Below are positions 17,791 through 31,170 of a DNA stretch of 64,000 nucleotides, piece by piece. Both the position numbers and the translations under genes were made by a program. Below the pieces are notes generated by a model. The model was given only the letters and a program-made list of their open reading frames with translations. It had not been told where the DNA came from and made no database searches. Source of the stretch: Vibrio aquaticus (GTDB taxonomy: Bacteria; Pseudomonadota; Gammaproteobacteria; Enterobacterales; Vibrionaceae); contig NZ_RXZH01000004.1 of NCBI RefSeq assembly GCF_003970385.1, positions 186,001 to 250,000 on the forward strand. The letters are read 5' to 3'. Position 1 is the first letter of the stretch, and every line of letters starts with the position of its first letter.

Positions 17791-18423
17791 GTGAAGCTCT
17801 ATCAACATATCGAACTTTTGTGGTCTTACATGCAACTAGAGCAACCGCTCATTACGTCTGATTGCATCTTCGTTTTGGGTAGCAATGACGTCAGAGTGGC
17901 GGAGTATGCGGCTCAGCTCTATCTTGATGGCTGGGCTAACATTCTTGTTTTCTCGGGTGGTGTCGGTCGGTTAACTGAAGATCTATTTGAACAATCTGAA
18001 GCGGAAACATTCGCTGCTGTCGCAAAAGACATGGGGGTTCCTGCGAGTGCCATTGTGATCGAAAACCAAGCGACGAATACTGGTGAAAATGTTCGATTTA
18101 CCGCAGAGGTGTTACAGCAACTTGGCCTCACGTTTTCATCTTTTATATTGGTGCAAAAGCCTTATATGGAAAGACGCACACACGCGACCTTTCTAAAGCA
18201 GTGGCCAACGGAAATCGCTCAGCTTTGTGTGACTTCACCAAAGACTCGTTTCTGCGACTATTTCAATGAAGAGATCGACTTAGACACCACGGTAAGAGCC
18301 ATGCTCGGTGATTTTGAGCGGATCAAAACCTACCCTGCTCTTGGTTTTCAAATAGAACAAGCAGTCCCTGAACCTGTTGAACACGCCTACCAAGCCATTC
18401 TGTCTCGATTTGAGCAGAACTAA
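17791..18423 (+). CDS. YdcF/DUF218 family protein
   Basis: 210 residues from GTG 17791, with GAGAGGA 6 bases upstream. DUF218 marks are IFVLGSNDVRVAEYAA, ILVFSGGVG, ENQATNTGENVRF and VQKPYMERRTHATF. It has no membrane segment, unlike ElyC, the second DUF218 protein of this window at 44.6 kb. E. coli YdcF binds S-adenosylmethionine in vitro, but its role is unknown. It is last in the LysR-SDR-YdcF operon, 16 bases after the SDR gene. Confidence 0.82.
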   Translation: MKLYQHIELLWSYMQLEQPLITSDCIFVLGSNDVRVAEYAAQLYLDGWANILVFSGGVGRLTEDLFEQSEAETFAAVAKDMGVPASAIVIENQATNTGENVRFTAEVLQQLGLTFSSFILVQKPYMERRTHATFLKQWPTEIAQLCVTSPKTRFCDYFNEEIDLDTTVRAMLGDFERIKTYPALGFQIEQAVPEPVEHAYQAILSRFEQN

Positions 18424-18448
18424 GCCGAGCATCCCGTAGGATAAAAAA

Positions 18449-18470
18449 AGCCAGAGCACGTGCTCTGGCT
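18449..18470 (-). terminator. Terminator of clpA (also usable by the ydcF-like gene)
   Basis: A perfect inverted repeat with arms AGCCAGAGCA / TGCTCTGGCT and a 2-base centre. On the minus strand a run of seven T follows. It lies between two convergent genes. Confidence 0.88.
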
Positions 18471-18490
18471 TCTGTATTTAAGGGTGGTAC

Positions 18491-20758
18491 TTAATGCACA
18501 GCGGCTTCTTTCTCACTGTGATACTCAAACCTGATCTCATCATCCTTAAGATCAACTTTCACCGTGCCCCCGTCAACGAGTGATCCAAACAACAATTCGT
18601 TTGCCAGTGGCTTTTTAAGCTGATCTTGGATAACACGACCCATAGGACGGGCGCCCATTGCCTTGTCATACCCTTTCAGTGCTAACCAATGACGTGCATC
18701 GTCAGACACTTCTAGCGAGACACCGCGAGCATCAAGCTGCGCCTGAAGTTCAACAACGAATTTATCAACCACTTGGTGAATCACATGCTCATCAAGGCTG
18801 TTAAACCAAATGATGTTATCAAGACGGTTACGGAACTCAGGTGTGAACACTTTCTTGATAACCGACATCGCATCATGGCTGTGATCTTGTTGGATCAGGC
18901 CGATCGATTTCTTCTCAGTTTCCTGAACGCCGGCGTTGGTTGTCATCACAAGGATCACATTGCGGAAGTCCGCTTTACGGCCGTTGTTGTCCGTCAGCGT
19001 ACCGTTATCCATTACCTGAAGAAGTAAGTTGAAGATATCTGGGTGTGCTTTCTCGATTTCATCAAGCAGTACAACCGAGTGAGGATGTTTAATCACCGCA
19101 TCCGTTAGTAAGCCACCTTGATCGTAACCCACATAACCTGGAGGTGCACCAATCAAACGGCTCACCGAGTGACGTTCGCCATACTCAGACATATCGAAGC
19201 GAAGAAGTTCAATGCCTAGAAGCTTAGAAAGCTGGACAGTGACTTCGGTTTTACCTACGCCCGTTGGGCCAGCAAATAAGAATGAACCCACTGGCTTATG
19301 ATCGGCACCAAGACCTGCACGAGTCAGCTTGATTGCTTCACTTAGTACGTCAATCGCATCGTCTTGACCGAATACCAGCATCTTCATCTTCTGATCAAGA
19401 TTCTGCAGAATCTCTTTGTCTGACGAAGAAACGGATTTTTCAGGAATACGAGCCATTTTAGCGACCATAGCTTCGATATCTGCCACGCCAACCGTTTTCT
19501 TACGACGGCTTGCTGGCGCTAAGCGATGACGAGCACCCGCTTCATCAATAACATCAATCGCCTTATCAGGTAGGTGACGTTCATTAATGTACTTCGCTGA
19601 CAGCTCAACGGCTGCACGTAGCGCTTTATTGGTGTAACGAACCTCATGGTGCGCTTCGTACTTCGGCTTAAGGCCAATCAAAATCTTAGTGGTGTCATCC
19701 AATGAAGGCTCAACCACATCGATTTTTTGGAAACGACGAGACAGAGCGCGCTCTTTCTCAAAGATTGAGCTGTATTCTTGATAAGTCGTAGAACCAATAC
19801 AGCGAAGCTTACCGCTGCTTAGTAGAGGCTTGATCAGGTTAGCGGCATCCACTTGGCCACCCGATGCAGCACCAGCGCCAATGATGGTATGAATTTCATC
19901 AATGAACAGGATTGCATCATCTTCTTTTTCAAGCTGCTTAAGAATCGCTTTAAAACGTTTTTCGAAATCACCGCGGTATTTGGTACCCGCCAACAGCGAA
20001 CCGATATCAAGCGAGTAAATCACGCTATTGGCAATGATCTCTGGCACTTGGCCTTCAACAATACGCCAAGCAAGACCTTCTGCGATGGCTGTTTTACCTA
20101 CGCCAGCTTCACCGACCAGTAGAGGGTTATTCTTACGGCGGCGGCACAATACCTGGATGGTACGTTCAAGTTCTTTGTCACGGCCAATCAGTGGGTCAAT
20201 ATGACCTTGCTTCGCCACCTGATTCAGGTTAGTTGCAAAACTTTCTAGACGTTCTTCTGAGTTGCCTTCGTCGACACTTTCATTACCAAATGAGCTAGAT
20301 GAAGGCTCGTCATCCGCTCCAGAGGCTTTAGTAATACCGTGAGAAATGAAGTTAACAATATCTAAACGGCTGATGTCATTTTTCTTAAGTAGGTAAGCCG
20401 CATGAGATTCTTGTTCACTAAAAATGGCAACAAGAACATTCGCCCCGGTCACTTCACTACGACCAGAAGATTGAACATGGAAGACGGCACGTTGAAGCAC
20501 ACGTTGAAAGCTCAATGTTGGTTGAGTTTCTCGGGTTTCATCGTTTTCAGGGATGAGTGGCGTGGTTTGATCGATAAAGATATCGAGTTCATTGCGCAGA
20601 GCATCAATGTCTGCTTGGCAAGCCTCTAGAGCTTCTCGTGCTGCATCGTTTTCCAACAACGCTAACAGGAGGTGCTCGACAGTCATAAACTCATGTCGTT
20701 TGTCTCGTGCGCGTGCAAATGCGCCATTCAGACTCGACTCTAATTCTTTATTCAGCAT
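18491..20758 (-). CDS. clpA: ATP-dependent Clp protease unfoldase subunit ClpA
   Basis: 755 residues (E. coli 758). ClpA is the two-ring AAA+ unfoldase that feeds ClpP and takes N-degron substrates from ClpS. I chose the ATG at 20758 (MLNKELE) because AAAGGAGGT stands 4 bases before it. The open frame continues 13 codons upstream without support. An N domain (1-145) is followed by D1 with GEAGVGKT and D2 with GPTGVGKT, Walker B motifs FIDEIH and LLDEIEKAH, and the ClpP-docking IGL-type loop at KSIGLIQ. clpS lies 42 bases upstream. Confidence 0.97.
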   Translation of the reverse strand: MLNKELESSLNGAFARARDKRHEFMTVEHLLLALLENDAAREALEACQADIDALRNELDIFIDQTTPLIPENDETRETQPTLSFQRVLQRAVFHVQSSGRSEVTGANVLVAIFSEQESHAAYLLKKNDISRLDIVNFISHGITKASGADDEPSSSSFGNESVDEGNSEERLESFATNLNQVAKQGHIDPLIGRDKELERTIQVLCRRRKNNPLLVGEAGVGKTAIAEGLAWRIVEGQVPEIIANSVIYSLDIGSLLAGTKYRGDFEKRFKAILKQLEKEDDAILFIDEIHTIIGAGAASGGQVDAANLIKPLLSSGKLRCIGSTTYQEYSSIFEKERALSRRFQKIDVVEPSLDDTTKILIGLKPKYEAHHEVRYTNKALRAAVELSAKYINERHLPDKAIDVIDEAGARHRLAPASRRKKTVGVADIEAMVAKMARIPEKSVSSSDKEILQNLDQKMKMLVFGQDDAIDVLSEAIKLTRAGLGADHKPVGSFLFAGPTGVGKTEVTVQLSKLLGIELLRFDMSEYGERHSVSRLIGAPPGYVGYDQGGLLTDAVIKHPHSVVLLDEIEKAHPDIFNLLLQVMDNGTLTDNNGRKADFRNVILVMTTNAGVQETEKKSIGLIQQDHSHDAMSVIKKVFTPEFRNRLDNIIWFNSLDEHVIHQVVDKFVVELQAQLDARGVSLEVSDDARHWLALKGYDKAMGARPMGRVIQDQLKKPLANELLFGSLVDGGTVKVDLKDDEIRFEYHSEKEAAVH

Positions 20759-20800
20759 AAGTACCTCCTTTATGAACAACTTACGTTGCTCGAACAAGCA

Positions 20801-21121
20801 TTAGACTTGTTCCATTGTACAAAGCAAAGGATGCTCATTCTCTTTAGAATACATAGTAACTTGCGCTACTTTGGTCTCAGCAACTTCTGCAGTATACGTG
20901 CCACAAATTGCCTTGCCTTCATAATGCACCTGAAGCATCACTTGCGTCGCTTTGTCGATATCCATAGAAAAAAAGCGTTCTAGGATTTCAATTACAAAGT
21001 CCATTGGGGTGTAGTCATCGTTGTTTAATACAACGTTATACATGGACGGTGGCTTAACTTTTGTTTTTTCTAACTCCAGCAGATCAGAGTCTGGAGTAAC
21101 CCATTCAAAATGTTTGCTCAT
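20801..21121 (-). CDS. clpS: ClpA adaptor protein ClpS
   Basis: 106 residues, the E. coli length. ClpS captures proteins with N-terminal Leu, Phe, Tyr or Trp and hands them to ClpA. The core is [20 protein letters not shown] with the residue-binding pocket (Asn and Asp of NNDD, His of VHYEG). The flexible N-terminal arm (1-26) needed for delivery is present. It is the first gene of clpS-clpA and diverges from cspD, the conserved enterobacterial arrangement. The Leu/Phe transferases that make its substrates are at 61.7-63.1 kb. Confidence 0.97.
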   Translation of the reverse strand: MSKHFEWVTPDSDLLELEKTKVKPPSMYNVVLNNDDYTPMDFVIEILERFFSMDIDKATQVMLQVHYEGKAICGTYTAEVAETKVAQVTMYSKENEHPLLCTMEQV

Positions 21122-21277
21122 GGTTTTACAATGTTTACGTTGAACTCTACTAATTTTACCACTTCATGGAGCGAAAGTTTTGAATTTAGTTCTTACTATT
21201 ACGAACAAAATGCGACAAAAAATATTTTGCTCTTACTTAGAGACTAATGCAGCATTTGAGTCGCTGCAAATAAAAGA

Positions 21278-21315
21278 TTTTAATCAAGCAGGGTCTTCTA
21301 TCTAATTGATTAAAA
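21278..21315. repeat. Inverted repeat in the clpS-cspD gap
   Basis: Ten-base arms TTTTAATCAA (21278-21287) and TTGATTAAAA (21306-21315) with an 18-base spacer. No T tract and no fit to a terminator. It may be a binding site in the divergent 463-bp promoter region. I recognised nothing else in that gap. Confidence 0.45.
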
Positions 21316-21584
21316 AGACACCAAAAACCATTCACGACATCTATCACTTCCCACAAAATACACTCAAGTTACTAACAATAATGTAATTCTCAAAAGTGAT
21401 TTGCTTGCAAATATGTCGACTGTAAGACCTTTTTCCTATTGACTGTACTTGGTCATTGGCTACATTGGTCAAATAGTGACTAAAATTTTGGCAGCGGCTG
21501 AATGAAAATTCACTTTCTGTTTACAAGGAACTCGATGTAAACACTTAACAACTTCAGTAACAATATGCATGAGGGATGTATAGC

Positions 21585-21809
21585 ATGGCTACAGGTACAG
21601 TAAAATGGTTTAACAACGCCAAAGGATTTGGTTTTATCTGTTCAGAGGGAGAAGACGGAGATGTGTTCGCACATTATTCAACGATTCAAATGGACGGGTA
21701 TCGTACTTTGAAAGCTGGTCAGCAAGTGAGTTACGAAATCGAAGAAGGGCCTAAAGGCTACCACGCGAGCTCAGTTGTTCCAGTCGAAGTTCAACAAGCC
21801 GCTAAATAA
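21585..21809 (+). CDS. cspD: Cold-shock-domain protein CspD
   Basis: 74 residues from ATG 21585 ([11 protein letters not shown]). The upstream in-frame ATG at 21576 abuts the GAGGG ribosome site and is unlikely. RNP-like motifs are KGFGFI (about 15-20) and DVFAHY (28-33). CspD in E. coli is a stationary-phase inhibitor of DNA replication rather than a cold-induced chaperone. The position next to clpS, divergent, supports the cspD assignment over other Csp proteins. Confidence 0.92.
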   Translation: MATGTVKWFNNAKGFGFICSEGEDGDVFAHYSTIQMDGYRTLKAGQQVSYEIEEGPKGYHASSVVPVEVQQAAK

Positions 21810-21846
21810 TCGCTGCCGAAGTAATCAATTATTTTCATCTAAAAGA

Positions 21847-21869
21847 AAACCCGCCAAGTTGGCGGGTTT
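21847..21869. terminator. Bidirectional terminator cspD / icd
   Basis: Stem AAACCCGCC / GGCGGGTTT with a 5-base loop. T-rich on the plus strand (TTTTTTATTTG) and also on the minus strand (TTTTCTTTT). It lies between convergent cspD and icd. Confidence 0.92.
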
Positions 21870-21886
21870 TTTATTTGTGCTATTAG

Positions 21887-24121
<2,235 letters not shown>

Positions 24122-24406
24122 CTATTGTTCTAACCGGACCGCTATAGTTGTGGTCCTGTGTGTGTGAACGCGAACAAGTTTATGAATAATCCCCTCACTT
24201 GTTGCGATTTATTCGTCTCTATTCTTATCGCCGCCAGTAAGAGTGCGGCATCCTTGAGAGCGATTAGTTATAATTAAACAAAAACCCGATAATAGTCTAT
24301 TATCTTGTTCAACAATCCTGTTTTTGGGCGCGCAAATGATAGCCCAGCTCAGATTTTTTGGATACTTTTACCCACACTTTATTTACATTTTTGCAAGGTA
24401 GTTAAC

Positions 24407-25099
24407 ATGCCGCCGCGTTCTCGCCGTGAATCATCCCCATCCACAACGAAAAAGAAGCCAACGGGTTTTAAACGTAAAAATAGCCAAAATGGTGCAAGCA
24501 CTTCCTCTTCACGCCAACGACGTAAACCAATAAAAAATAAACCGAAAATCGCTCCCGAAGATCGCAAAGTGATTGTGTTTAATAAGCCTTATGACACCTT
24601 GAGTCAGTTCACAGACGGCGAAGGCCGAAAAACACTGGCTGACTTTATTCCGGTGAAGGACGTTTATGCTGCAGGTCGTTTAGACAGAGACAGTGAAGGG
24701 CTTATGGTGCTGACCAATGACGGTATTTTGCAGGCACGTTTAACGCAACCAAGCTCCAAGTCACCGAAAACATACTGGGTACAGGTTGATGGCGCCCCAA
24801 GTGAAGAAGATGTTGATATGCTGCGTAAAGGGGTGGAACTTAAAGATGGCATGACACTGCCTGCTCAAGTCGAGGTTATGGATGCCCCTGAAGTTTGGGA
24901 GCGCAACCCGCCGGTTCGTTTTAGGGCCAACATTCCAACCACATGGCTTGCAATTACCATTATTGAAGGACGTAATCGACAAGTACGTCGTATGACGGCA
25001 CATGTTGGCTTCCCTACCCTGCGTTTGATTCGCTATTCGATGGGTGATGTGACGCTAGGTGACTTGCAGCCTGGTGAGTGGAAAGAGATTGAGCTTTAG
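24407..25099 (+). CDS. rluE: 23S rRNA pseudouridine(2457) synthase RluE
   Basis: 230 residues from ATG 24407, with AAGG 8 bases upstream. The frame is open for 34 more codons upstream, but that part has no ribosome site. The RsuA-family catalytic motif is [17 protein letters not shown] with the essential Asp. [12 protein letters not shown] is also typical. The first 50 residues are an unusually long Lys/Arg/Ser-rich tail, probably disordered and RNA-binding. Family members without an S4 domain, like this one, fit RluE rather than RluB, RluF or RsuA. The direction is divergent from icd. Confidence 0.88.
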   Translation: MPPRSRRESSPSTTKKKPTGFKRKNSQNGASTSSSRQRRKPIKNKPKIAPEDRKVIVFNKPYDTLSQFTDGEGRKTLADFIPVKDVYAAGRLDRDSEGLMVLTNDGILQARLTQPSSKSPKTYWVQVDGAPSEEDVDMLRKGVELKDGMTLPAQVEVMDAPEVWERNPPVRFRANIPTTWLAITIIEGRNRQVRRMTAHVGFPTLRLIRYSMGDVTLGDLQPGEWKEIEL

Positions 25100-25117
25100 A
25101 TAGTCGAAAACCTCTGG

Positions 25118-25157
25118 AGATTCCCTACTCGCTCCTGCGTCACTCTATGGAATGACG
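25118..25157. repeat. Partial copy of an intergenic repeat (copy A, right half)
   Basis: 40 bases starting AGATTCCCTACTCGCTCCTG. It is identical at 39 of 40 positions to 59735-59774 and similar to the right part of 29050-29143. It lies just after rluE and contains no gene. Confidence 0.85.
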
Positions 25158-25182
25158 TTATACAATGTGGGCTTCCAAATAC

Positions 25183-25214
25183 AAAAACGGCGCTTCAATC
25201 GAAGCGCCGTTTTT
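25183..25214. terminator. Bidirectional terminator rluE / aspS
   Basis: A perfect 14-bp stem (AAAAACGGCGCTTC and its complement) with loop AATC, placed between convergent genes. Confidence 0.94.
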
Positions 25215-25236
25215 AATATCTAAGAGAAATACGAGA

Positions 25237-27015
25237 TTACTCTTCTTCTTTCTTCTCTGCGGCTTTAACAGCAATCGCGAGTTCTTCAAGCGATGCTGGG
25301 TTAGCTAGGCTTGGAGCGTCTGTTAGTAGACAAGAAGCGTTCGTTGTTTTCGGGAATGCGATAACGTCACGGATGTTCTCTGTACCACAAATTAGCATTA
25401 CTAGACGGTCAAGACCGAATGCTAGACCTGCGTGTGGAGGCGTACCGAACTTAAGTGCGTCTAATAGGAAACCAAACTTCGCTTGCTGCTCGTCTGCTTC
25501 AATACCTAGGATATCGAATACTGCTGACTGCATTTCTGCGTTGTGGATACGTACAGAACCACCGCCCACTTCGTAGCCGTTTAGAACCATGTCGTATGCG
25601 TTTGAGTTTGCCGCAGCTGGGTTCGCTTTTAGCTCTTCAGCGTTCACACCTAGTGGTGATGTGAATGGGTGGTGCATTGCGTGTAGGTTACCTTCATCGT
25701 CTTCCTCGAACATTGGGAAGTCAACAACCCATAGTGGCGCCCATGCAGACTCGTTTGTTAGTTCTAGATCGATGCCTAGTTTCAGACGAAGTGCACCTAG
25801 AGCTTCAGATACTGTGTTCGCTTTATCAGCACCAAACAGAATGATGTCACCAGATTCAGCTTGAGTGCGATCTAGAATGCCGTTGATTACGTCTTCGCTT
25901 AGGAACTTAGCCACTGGAGACTGGATACCTTCCATGCCTGCTGCACGGTCGTTAACCTTCATCCACGCTAGGCCTTTCGCACCGTAGATACCAACAAACT
26001 CACCGTAGCTGTCGATCTGCTTACGAGTCAGCTTAGCGCCACCCGGTACACGGATAACTGCTACGCGACCTTTTTCGTCGTTAGCTGGGCCAGAGAATAC
26101 TTTGAACTCAACGTCTTTTACTAGATCAGCAACGTCGACTAGCTCTAGTGGGTTACGTAGATCTGGCTTATCAGAGCCGAAACGACGCATCGCTTCAGAG
26201 AATGGCATGATTGGGAACTCACCTAGATCAACATCTAGAAGTTCTTGCCACATTTCACGAACCATTTTCTCAGTGGTTGCACGAACTTGTTCAGCCGTCA
26301 TGAATGACGTTTCGATATCGATCTGAGTGAATTCTGGCTGACGGTCAGCACGTAAGTCTTCGTCACGGAAACACTTAACGATTTGGTAGTAACGGTCAAA
26401 GCCAGACATCATTAGCAGCTGTTTGAATAGCTGTGGAGACTGAGGAAGCGCGTAGAACGAACCTTTGTGAACACGGCTTGGTACTAGGTAGTCACGAGCG
26501 CCTTCTGGTGTCGCTTTTGTTAGTACTGGCGTTTCGATGTCTAGGAAGCCATTGTCATCTAGGAAACGACGTACGAAGCTTGACGCTTTAGCACGCAGCT
26601 TGATGCGATCGCTCATTTCTGGGCGACGTAGATCTAGGTAACGGTACTTAAGACGCTGCTCTTCAGAGTTCTTTTGGTTGAAGTCTAGAGGCAGAACATC
26701 AGCGCGGTTGATGATTTCAAGGCCTTTCGCGATGATTTCAACTTCGCCTGTTGCCATGTCTTTGTTTACTTGGCTGTCTGGACGAACGCGTACTTCACCC
26801 GTTAGCTTGATACAGAATTCATTACGAAGTGTGTTTGCTACTTCGTACGCATCTGCCATATCTGGGTCTACAACTACCTGAACGATACCTTCACGATCTC
26901 GCATATCGATGAAAATAAGACCGCCCAAATCACGACGACGGTTAACCCAGCCGCAAAGTTCTACAGTTTGTCCTGCAAGGGACTTGTTCAGGTGACCACA
27001 GTAATGGGTACGCAT
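25237..27015 (-). CDS. aspS: Aspartyl-tRNA synthetase
   Basis: 592 residues, bacterial length. A class II synthetase that charges tRNA-Asp. An N-terminal OB fold (1-105; [20 protein letters not shown]) is followed by motif 1 around YRYLDLRRP, motif 2 [16 protein letters not shown], the bacterial GAD insertion domain (about 290-420), and motif 3 [12 protein letters not shown]. The tail (AEKKEEE) is acidic and lysine-rich. GGGAAATTC precedes the ATG. It is transcribed alone. In many relatives aspS is next to yebC-ruvC; here it is not. Confidence 0.98.
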   Translation of the reverse strand: MRTHYCGHLNKSLAGQTVELCGWVNRRRDLGGLIFIDMRDREGIVQVVVDPDMADAYEVANTLRNEFCIKLTGEVRVRPDSQVNKDMATGEVEIIAKGLEIINRADVLPLDFNQKNSEEQRLKYRYLDLRRPEMSDRIKLRAKASSFVRRFLDDNGFLDIETPVLTKATPEGARDYLVPSRVHKGSFYALPQSPQLFKQLLMMSGFDRYYQIVKCFRDEDLRADRQPEFTQIDIETSFMTAEQVRATTEKMVREMWQELLDVDLGEFPIMPFSEAMRRFGSDKPDLRNPLELVDVADLVKDVEFKVFSGPANDEKGRVAVIRVPGGAKLTRKQIDSYGEFVGIYGAKGLAWMKVNDRAAGMEGIQSPVAKFLSEDVINGILDRTQAESGDIILFGADKANTVSEALGALRLKLGIDLELTNESAWAPLWVVDFPMFEEDDEGNLHAMHHPFTSPLGVNAEELKANPAAANSNAYDMVLNGYEVGGGSVRIHNAEMQSAVFDILGIEADEQQAKFGFLLDALKFGTPPHAGLAFGLDRLVMLICGTENIRDVIAFPKTTNASCLLTDAPSLANPASLEELAIAVKAAEKKEEE

Positions 27016-27289
27016 AATGAATTTCCCAATCTATTAAAATTTGTTGATTACTATCTACCAGTGTACATTTACCGATAGAGCAAAGTTCCATTTATACGCT
27101 GAAAGCTCGATGAAATCGACTACCCAACGTACAATTTATTGCGTTTTACTCTCTATTGATGCTTTTTGCACCAACAAAGGCGTAAAACAACAGCAAAAGT
27201 AAAAAATTGGCGCTGATTATAGCCCTATATGGGGCCATTGAGCAAAGCTCTCCATCACCTATTCAGAATCAAAAAACAGTGGCGTAAAT

Positions 27290-28171
27290 ATGAATCCGTT
27301 CCCTCTCCGTCTTGGCTTAACCATGTGGTCAAACAATCAATGGCAACAGAGCTTTTATGGGAAAGGGACGCAAAGCGGTGACCGACTGGAAAAGTACGCC
27401 AGTGTGTTCCATACCGTTGAGGGGAATACCACCTTTTATGCAATCCCCTCACTCTCAACGGTTAAGAACTGGCATTCAGCAACCCATGATGACTTTCGCT
27501 TTACGTTCAAGCTACCGCAAAACATTACCCATCGCCAGATGCTGCAAGGTTGCCAGAGCGAACTAAAAAGTTTTATGGCATTGATGGAGCCACTGCATGA
27601 GCGTATTGGCCAATGGACCATACAGCTGCCTGCGGCTTTTGGCCCAGAACACCTAGAACAACTCAAACGTTTCTGTGATTTGTTTCCCCCAAGCTACCCG
27701 ATTGGTGTCGAAGTTCGCCATCCTGAATTTTTTGCCAAGGGAGAAGCAGAGAAGCAGCTCAATCAATGGCTGATCGAGAAAGGTTATGATCGCATCATAA
27801 TGGACAGTCGCCCGGTCTTTTCTGAGACAATAACTCGCGAGCACCCGCACTTTGATTCTCTGTTAGATGCACAGCAGAAAAAGCCTCGCGTCCCTGTTCA
27901 TGCAATTGCCACGGCCTCTAACCCGATGATTCGCTTTATTGGTCACCCAGAGGAGTCTCTCAACTTTGAGTTTTTTAAGCCTTGGTTAAGCAAGCTTCCT
28001 CAATGGATTGAGCAGGGTAAACAACCCTATGTGATGATTCACACCTCCGACAACCTTATTGCCCCTGAACTGGCTAAAAACCTCTATAAACAGTTACAAA
28101 AACAGGCTCAATTGCCCGATTTATCACCTTTTCCTGCTATCAAAGGCGACACTCAGATTCAGATGTTCTAA
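27290..28171 (+). CDS. yecE: DUF72 family protein (YecE-like)
   Basis: 293 residues with the DUF72 TIM-barrel-like pattern: LGLTMWSNNQWQQSFYG near the N-terminus, FHTVEGNTTFYAIPS, FTFKLPQNITH, IGVEVRHPEFF, and PYVMIHTSDN near the C-terminus. Its function is unknown in all bacteria I know of. In E. coli yecE also lies beside aspS and cmoA-cmoB, so the neighbourhood is ancient. No clear Shine-Dalgarno precedes the ATG. Confidence 0.85.
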   Translation: MNPFPLRLGLTMWSNNQWQQSFYGKGTQSGDRLEKYASVFHTVEGNTTFYAIPSLSTVKNWHSATHDDFRFTFKLPQNITHRQMLQGCQSELKSFMALMEPLHERIGQWTIQLPAAFGPEHLEQLKRFCDLFPPSYPIGVEVRHPEFFAKGEAEKQLNQWLIEKGYDRIIMDSRPVFSETITREHPHFDSLLDAQQKKPRVPVHAIATASNPMIRFIGHPEESLNFEFFKPWLSKLPQWIEQGKQPYVMIHTSDNLIAPELAKNLYKQLQKQAQLPDLSPFPAIKGDTQIQMF

Positions 28172-28215
28172 AGAGAGTGGTCTCAATGCATGACATAGCG
28201 CCCAATTTCTCATAA

Positions 28216-29019
<804 letters not shown>

Positions 29020-29049
29020 GGTTCGTGAAACCGTTCGCTCTCATTAGGC

Positions 29050-29143
29050 TGTCATCCTCAAGAGTGAGGAACGAGCGAGTTGGGGATCTCTTATCAAAAA
29101 CGATATTCCCTACCACGTTCGTCCCACACTGTAGGGAATGACA
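29050..29143. repeat. Intergenic repeat with terminal inverted ends (copy B)
   Basis: Starts TGTCATCCTC and ends GGAATGACA, so its ends are inverted repeats of TGTCATYCC. The left half (AGAGTGAGGAACGAGCGAGT) and right half (ATTCCCTAC, then GGGAATGAC) match the copy at 59671-59775 with scattered differences. It lies in the cmoA-cmoB gap, where enterobacteria have a short operon spacer. It encodes nothing. Confidence 0.8.
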
Positions 29144-29194
29144 CATTTAACTTTTACTCAGGGTCTGCTGACTCCACCAACTCAGTGAAAAACT

Positions 29195-30166
29195 ATGTTT
29201 AATTTTGCTAATTTTTATCAGTTAATCGCTCAAGACACGCGTCTTCAGCCGTGGCTAAATGTACTACCTCAACAATTAACCGATTGGGCAAATGCAGAGC
29301 ATGGCGATTTTGGTCGCTGGGTGAAAGCGCTAAACAAAATCCCAGAAGGTTCACCAGATCAAGTTGATATTAAGAACTCGGTAACGATCGCCAATGATGT
29401 GCCGTTTCACACTGGTGAGCTAAAGAAATTAGAAAGCCTATTACGTACTTTCCACCCATGGCGTAAAGGCCCATACACGGTTCATGGTATTCACATAGAC
29501 ACCGAATGGCGCAGCGACTGGAAATGGGATCGTGTACTTCCCCATATTTCACCACTTAAAAACCGCAGTGTACTCGATGTGGGTTGTGGCAATGGTTACC
29601 ACATGTGGCGCATGCTAGGTGAAGGGGCGCGTTTAACCGTGGGCATCGACCCATCCCACCTGTTCCTAGTTCAGTTTGAAGCTATTCGTAAACTGATGGG
29701 CGACGATCAACGTGCTCACCTATTACCACTGGGTATTGAGCAACTACCGAAACTGGAAGCGTTTGATACTGTGTTTAGTATGGGTGTCCTTTACCACCGA
29801 GTCTCTCCACTTGAGCATCTTATCCAACTGAAAAACCAGTTAGTTTCTGGCGGTGAGTTGGTTTTAGAGACATTGGTTATTGAAGGCGATGAAACTTCTG
29901 TATTGGTGCCTGTTGACCGCTACGCTCAAATGCGAAATGTCTATTTCTTCCCTTCGGCTCGCGCGCTAAAAGTCTGGTTAGAAAACGTAGGCTTTAAAGA
30001 TGTTCGAATCGTTGACGAGAATGTCACCACCACCGGCGAACAACGCACAACCGATTGGATGACGCATAACTCCCTACCTGATTACTTAGACCCGAATGAC
30101 CCAAGTAAGACGGTAGAAGGTCACCCTGCACCACGCCGCGCCGTGTTGGTGGCAACGAAACCATAG
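29195..30166 (+). CDS. cmoB: tRNA U34 carboxymethyltransferase CmoB
   Basis: 323 residues (E. coli 323). CmoB moves the carboxymethyl group of carboxy-SAM onto 5-hydroxyuridine 34 to form cmo5U, which lets one tRNA read several codons. The N-terminal domain includes [20 protein letters not shown], which contacts carboxy-SAM. The SAM-fold motif is [15 protein letters not shown] (about 125-139) followed by VGIDPS. It follows cmoA, with a repeat in between. A terminator lies 92 bases after the stop. Confidence 0.97.
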   Translation: MFNFANFYQLIAQDTRLQPWLNVLPQQLTDWANAEHGDFGRWVKALNKIPEGSPDQVDIKNSVTIANDVPFHTGELKKLESLLRTFHPWRKGPYTVHGIHIDTEWRSDWKWDRVLPHISPLKNRSVLDVGCGNGYHMWRMLGEGARLTVGIDPSHLFLVQFEAIRKLMGDDQRAHLLPLGIEQLPKLEAFDTVFSMGVLYHRVSPLEHLIQLKNQLVSGGELVLETLVIEGDETSVLVPVDRYAQMRNVYFFPSARALKVWLENVGFKDVRIVDENVTTTGEQRTTDWMTHNSLPDYLDPNDPSKTVEGHPAPRRAVLVATKP

Positions 30167-30257
30167 GATTTGACGGTATAGTTTGCACGATTTGACAAAG
30201 AGTTAACTCAGTTAAGACCTCAAATCGTTTCACCGGGACTCAAACCTCAATACAATA

Positions 30258-30286
30258 ATAAGGATGCTTAGCGTCCTTATTTTTTT
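30258..30286 (+). terminator. Terminator of cmoB
   Basis: Ten-base stem ATAAGGATGC / GCGTCCTTAT (one T-G pair) with a 3-base loop, followed by seven T. Confidence 0.9.
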
Positions 30287-30406
30287 GCGCATGATCACCA
30301 TTCCCTATATTTTGAGAACTTACGCGCAGTTGCCACTTGTTGGTAGCAAAATGAATACGCTAAACTTCTTATTTATCCTTTAGTTAAATTACATTCAGGT
30401 TTATCA

Positions 30407-31147
30407 ATGTTGACAAGATTGACCCCAATTATGGCAATAGTGGCACTTTCTGGTTGCACACTTACCAATAGCACTCAATATCACCAAGAGACGCTAGCGG
30501 CAATTAAAGCCACAGAAGCAAATCTAACCAACCATTATGAAAACCTAAACTTACAGTTGAGTAACCAATCGGACTATATCGAAAGCCTTGAGGAAGAGAT
30601 CATCAGCCTCGAGGAACAAATTGCAAAATTCCAAAAGGAAACGTTGGAAGAAGTGCGTAAAAAGCCTGATCCGATCGTGATCCCCGCACCAGCACCCGCT
30701 CAAACGACACCAAGCCATGGCATTGTCTTAGGTGAAGTCGAATCCGTAACGATTGATTCAATCAAGCAGTCGTTCTCTGCCCGTGTCGATACTGGCGCTG
30801 CAACCTCATCTTTAAACGCTGTTGATATTGAAGAGTTTGAGCGTAACGGTAAGAACTGGGTGCGTTTTCATCTCTCAGATGGCACAACCGAGCTTGATGA
30901 CAGCAACTGGATTGAGGCGCCCGTTGTTCGCTTTGTGAAAATCCGCCAATCAACAAATGAAGAAGTAGAAAGACGCATCGTTGTTGATTTATGGGTCAGA
31001 CTTGGAAAAATCCATGAAAAAGCGCAATTTACTTTGGCAGATCGTTCTCAAATGAGTCATCCTGTACTCTTAGGCCGCGAGTTCATCAGAGACATTGCAG
31101 TCGTCGATGTAAGTAAAAAATATATTCACACGGAAGTTCCACAATAA
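30407..31147 (+). CDS. Retropepsin-like putative protease lipoprotein (Zn_protease/RimB-like family)
   Basis: 246 residues. The lipobox VALSGC puts the mature N-terminus at Cys17, so it is a membrane-anchored periplasmic lipoprotein. Residues 25-85 form a heptad coiled coil, followed by a Pro/Ala linker (88-103). The C-terminal domain (about 104-244) holds ARVDTGAATSSLNA with the DTG (128-130) of aspartic retropepsins, and later HPVLLGREF. The family is often labelled ATP-dependent zinc protease, but the motif is retropepsin-like. It is first in a three-gene set. The substrate is unknown. Confidence 0.8.
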   Translation: MLTRLTPIMAIVALSGCTLTNSTQYHQETLAAIKATEANLTNHYENLNLQLSNQSDYIESLEEEIISLEEQIAKFQKETLEEVRKKPDPIVIPAPAPAQTTPSHGIVLGEVESVTIDSIKQSFSARVDTGAATSSLNAVDIEEFERNGKNWVRFHLSDGTTELDDSNWIEAPVVRFVKIRQSTNEEVERRIVVDLWVRLGKIHEKAQFTLADRSQMSHPVLLGREFIRDIAVVDVSKKYIHTEVPQ

Positions 31148-31170
31148 TAAGTAATAGGTAGTGAAAACTT

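Noticed and set aside
18424..18490. tRNA-Ser gene (serW) expected near clpA in E. coli
   Set aside because: I looked between clpA and its neighbours and near infA. No cloverleaf or CCA end is visible.
20759..20797. 13-codon extension of ClpA
   Set aside because: The strong AAAGGAGGT sits inside this stretch and directs the start to 20758.
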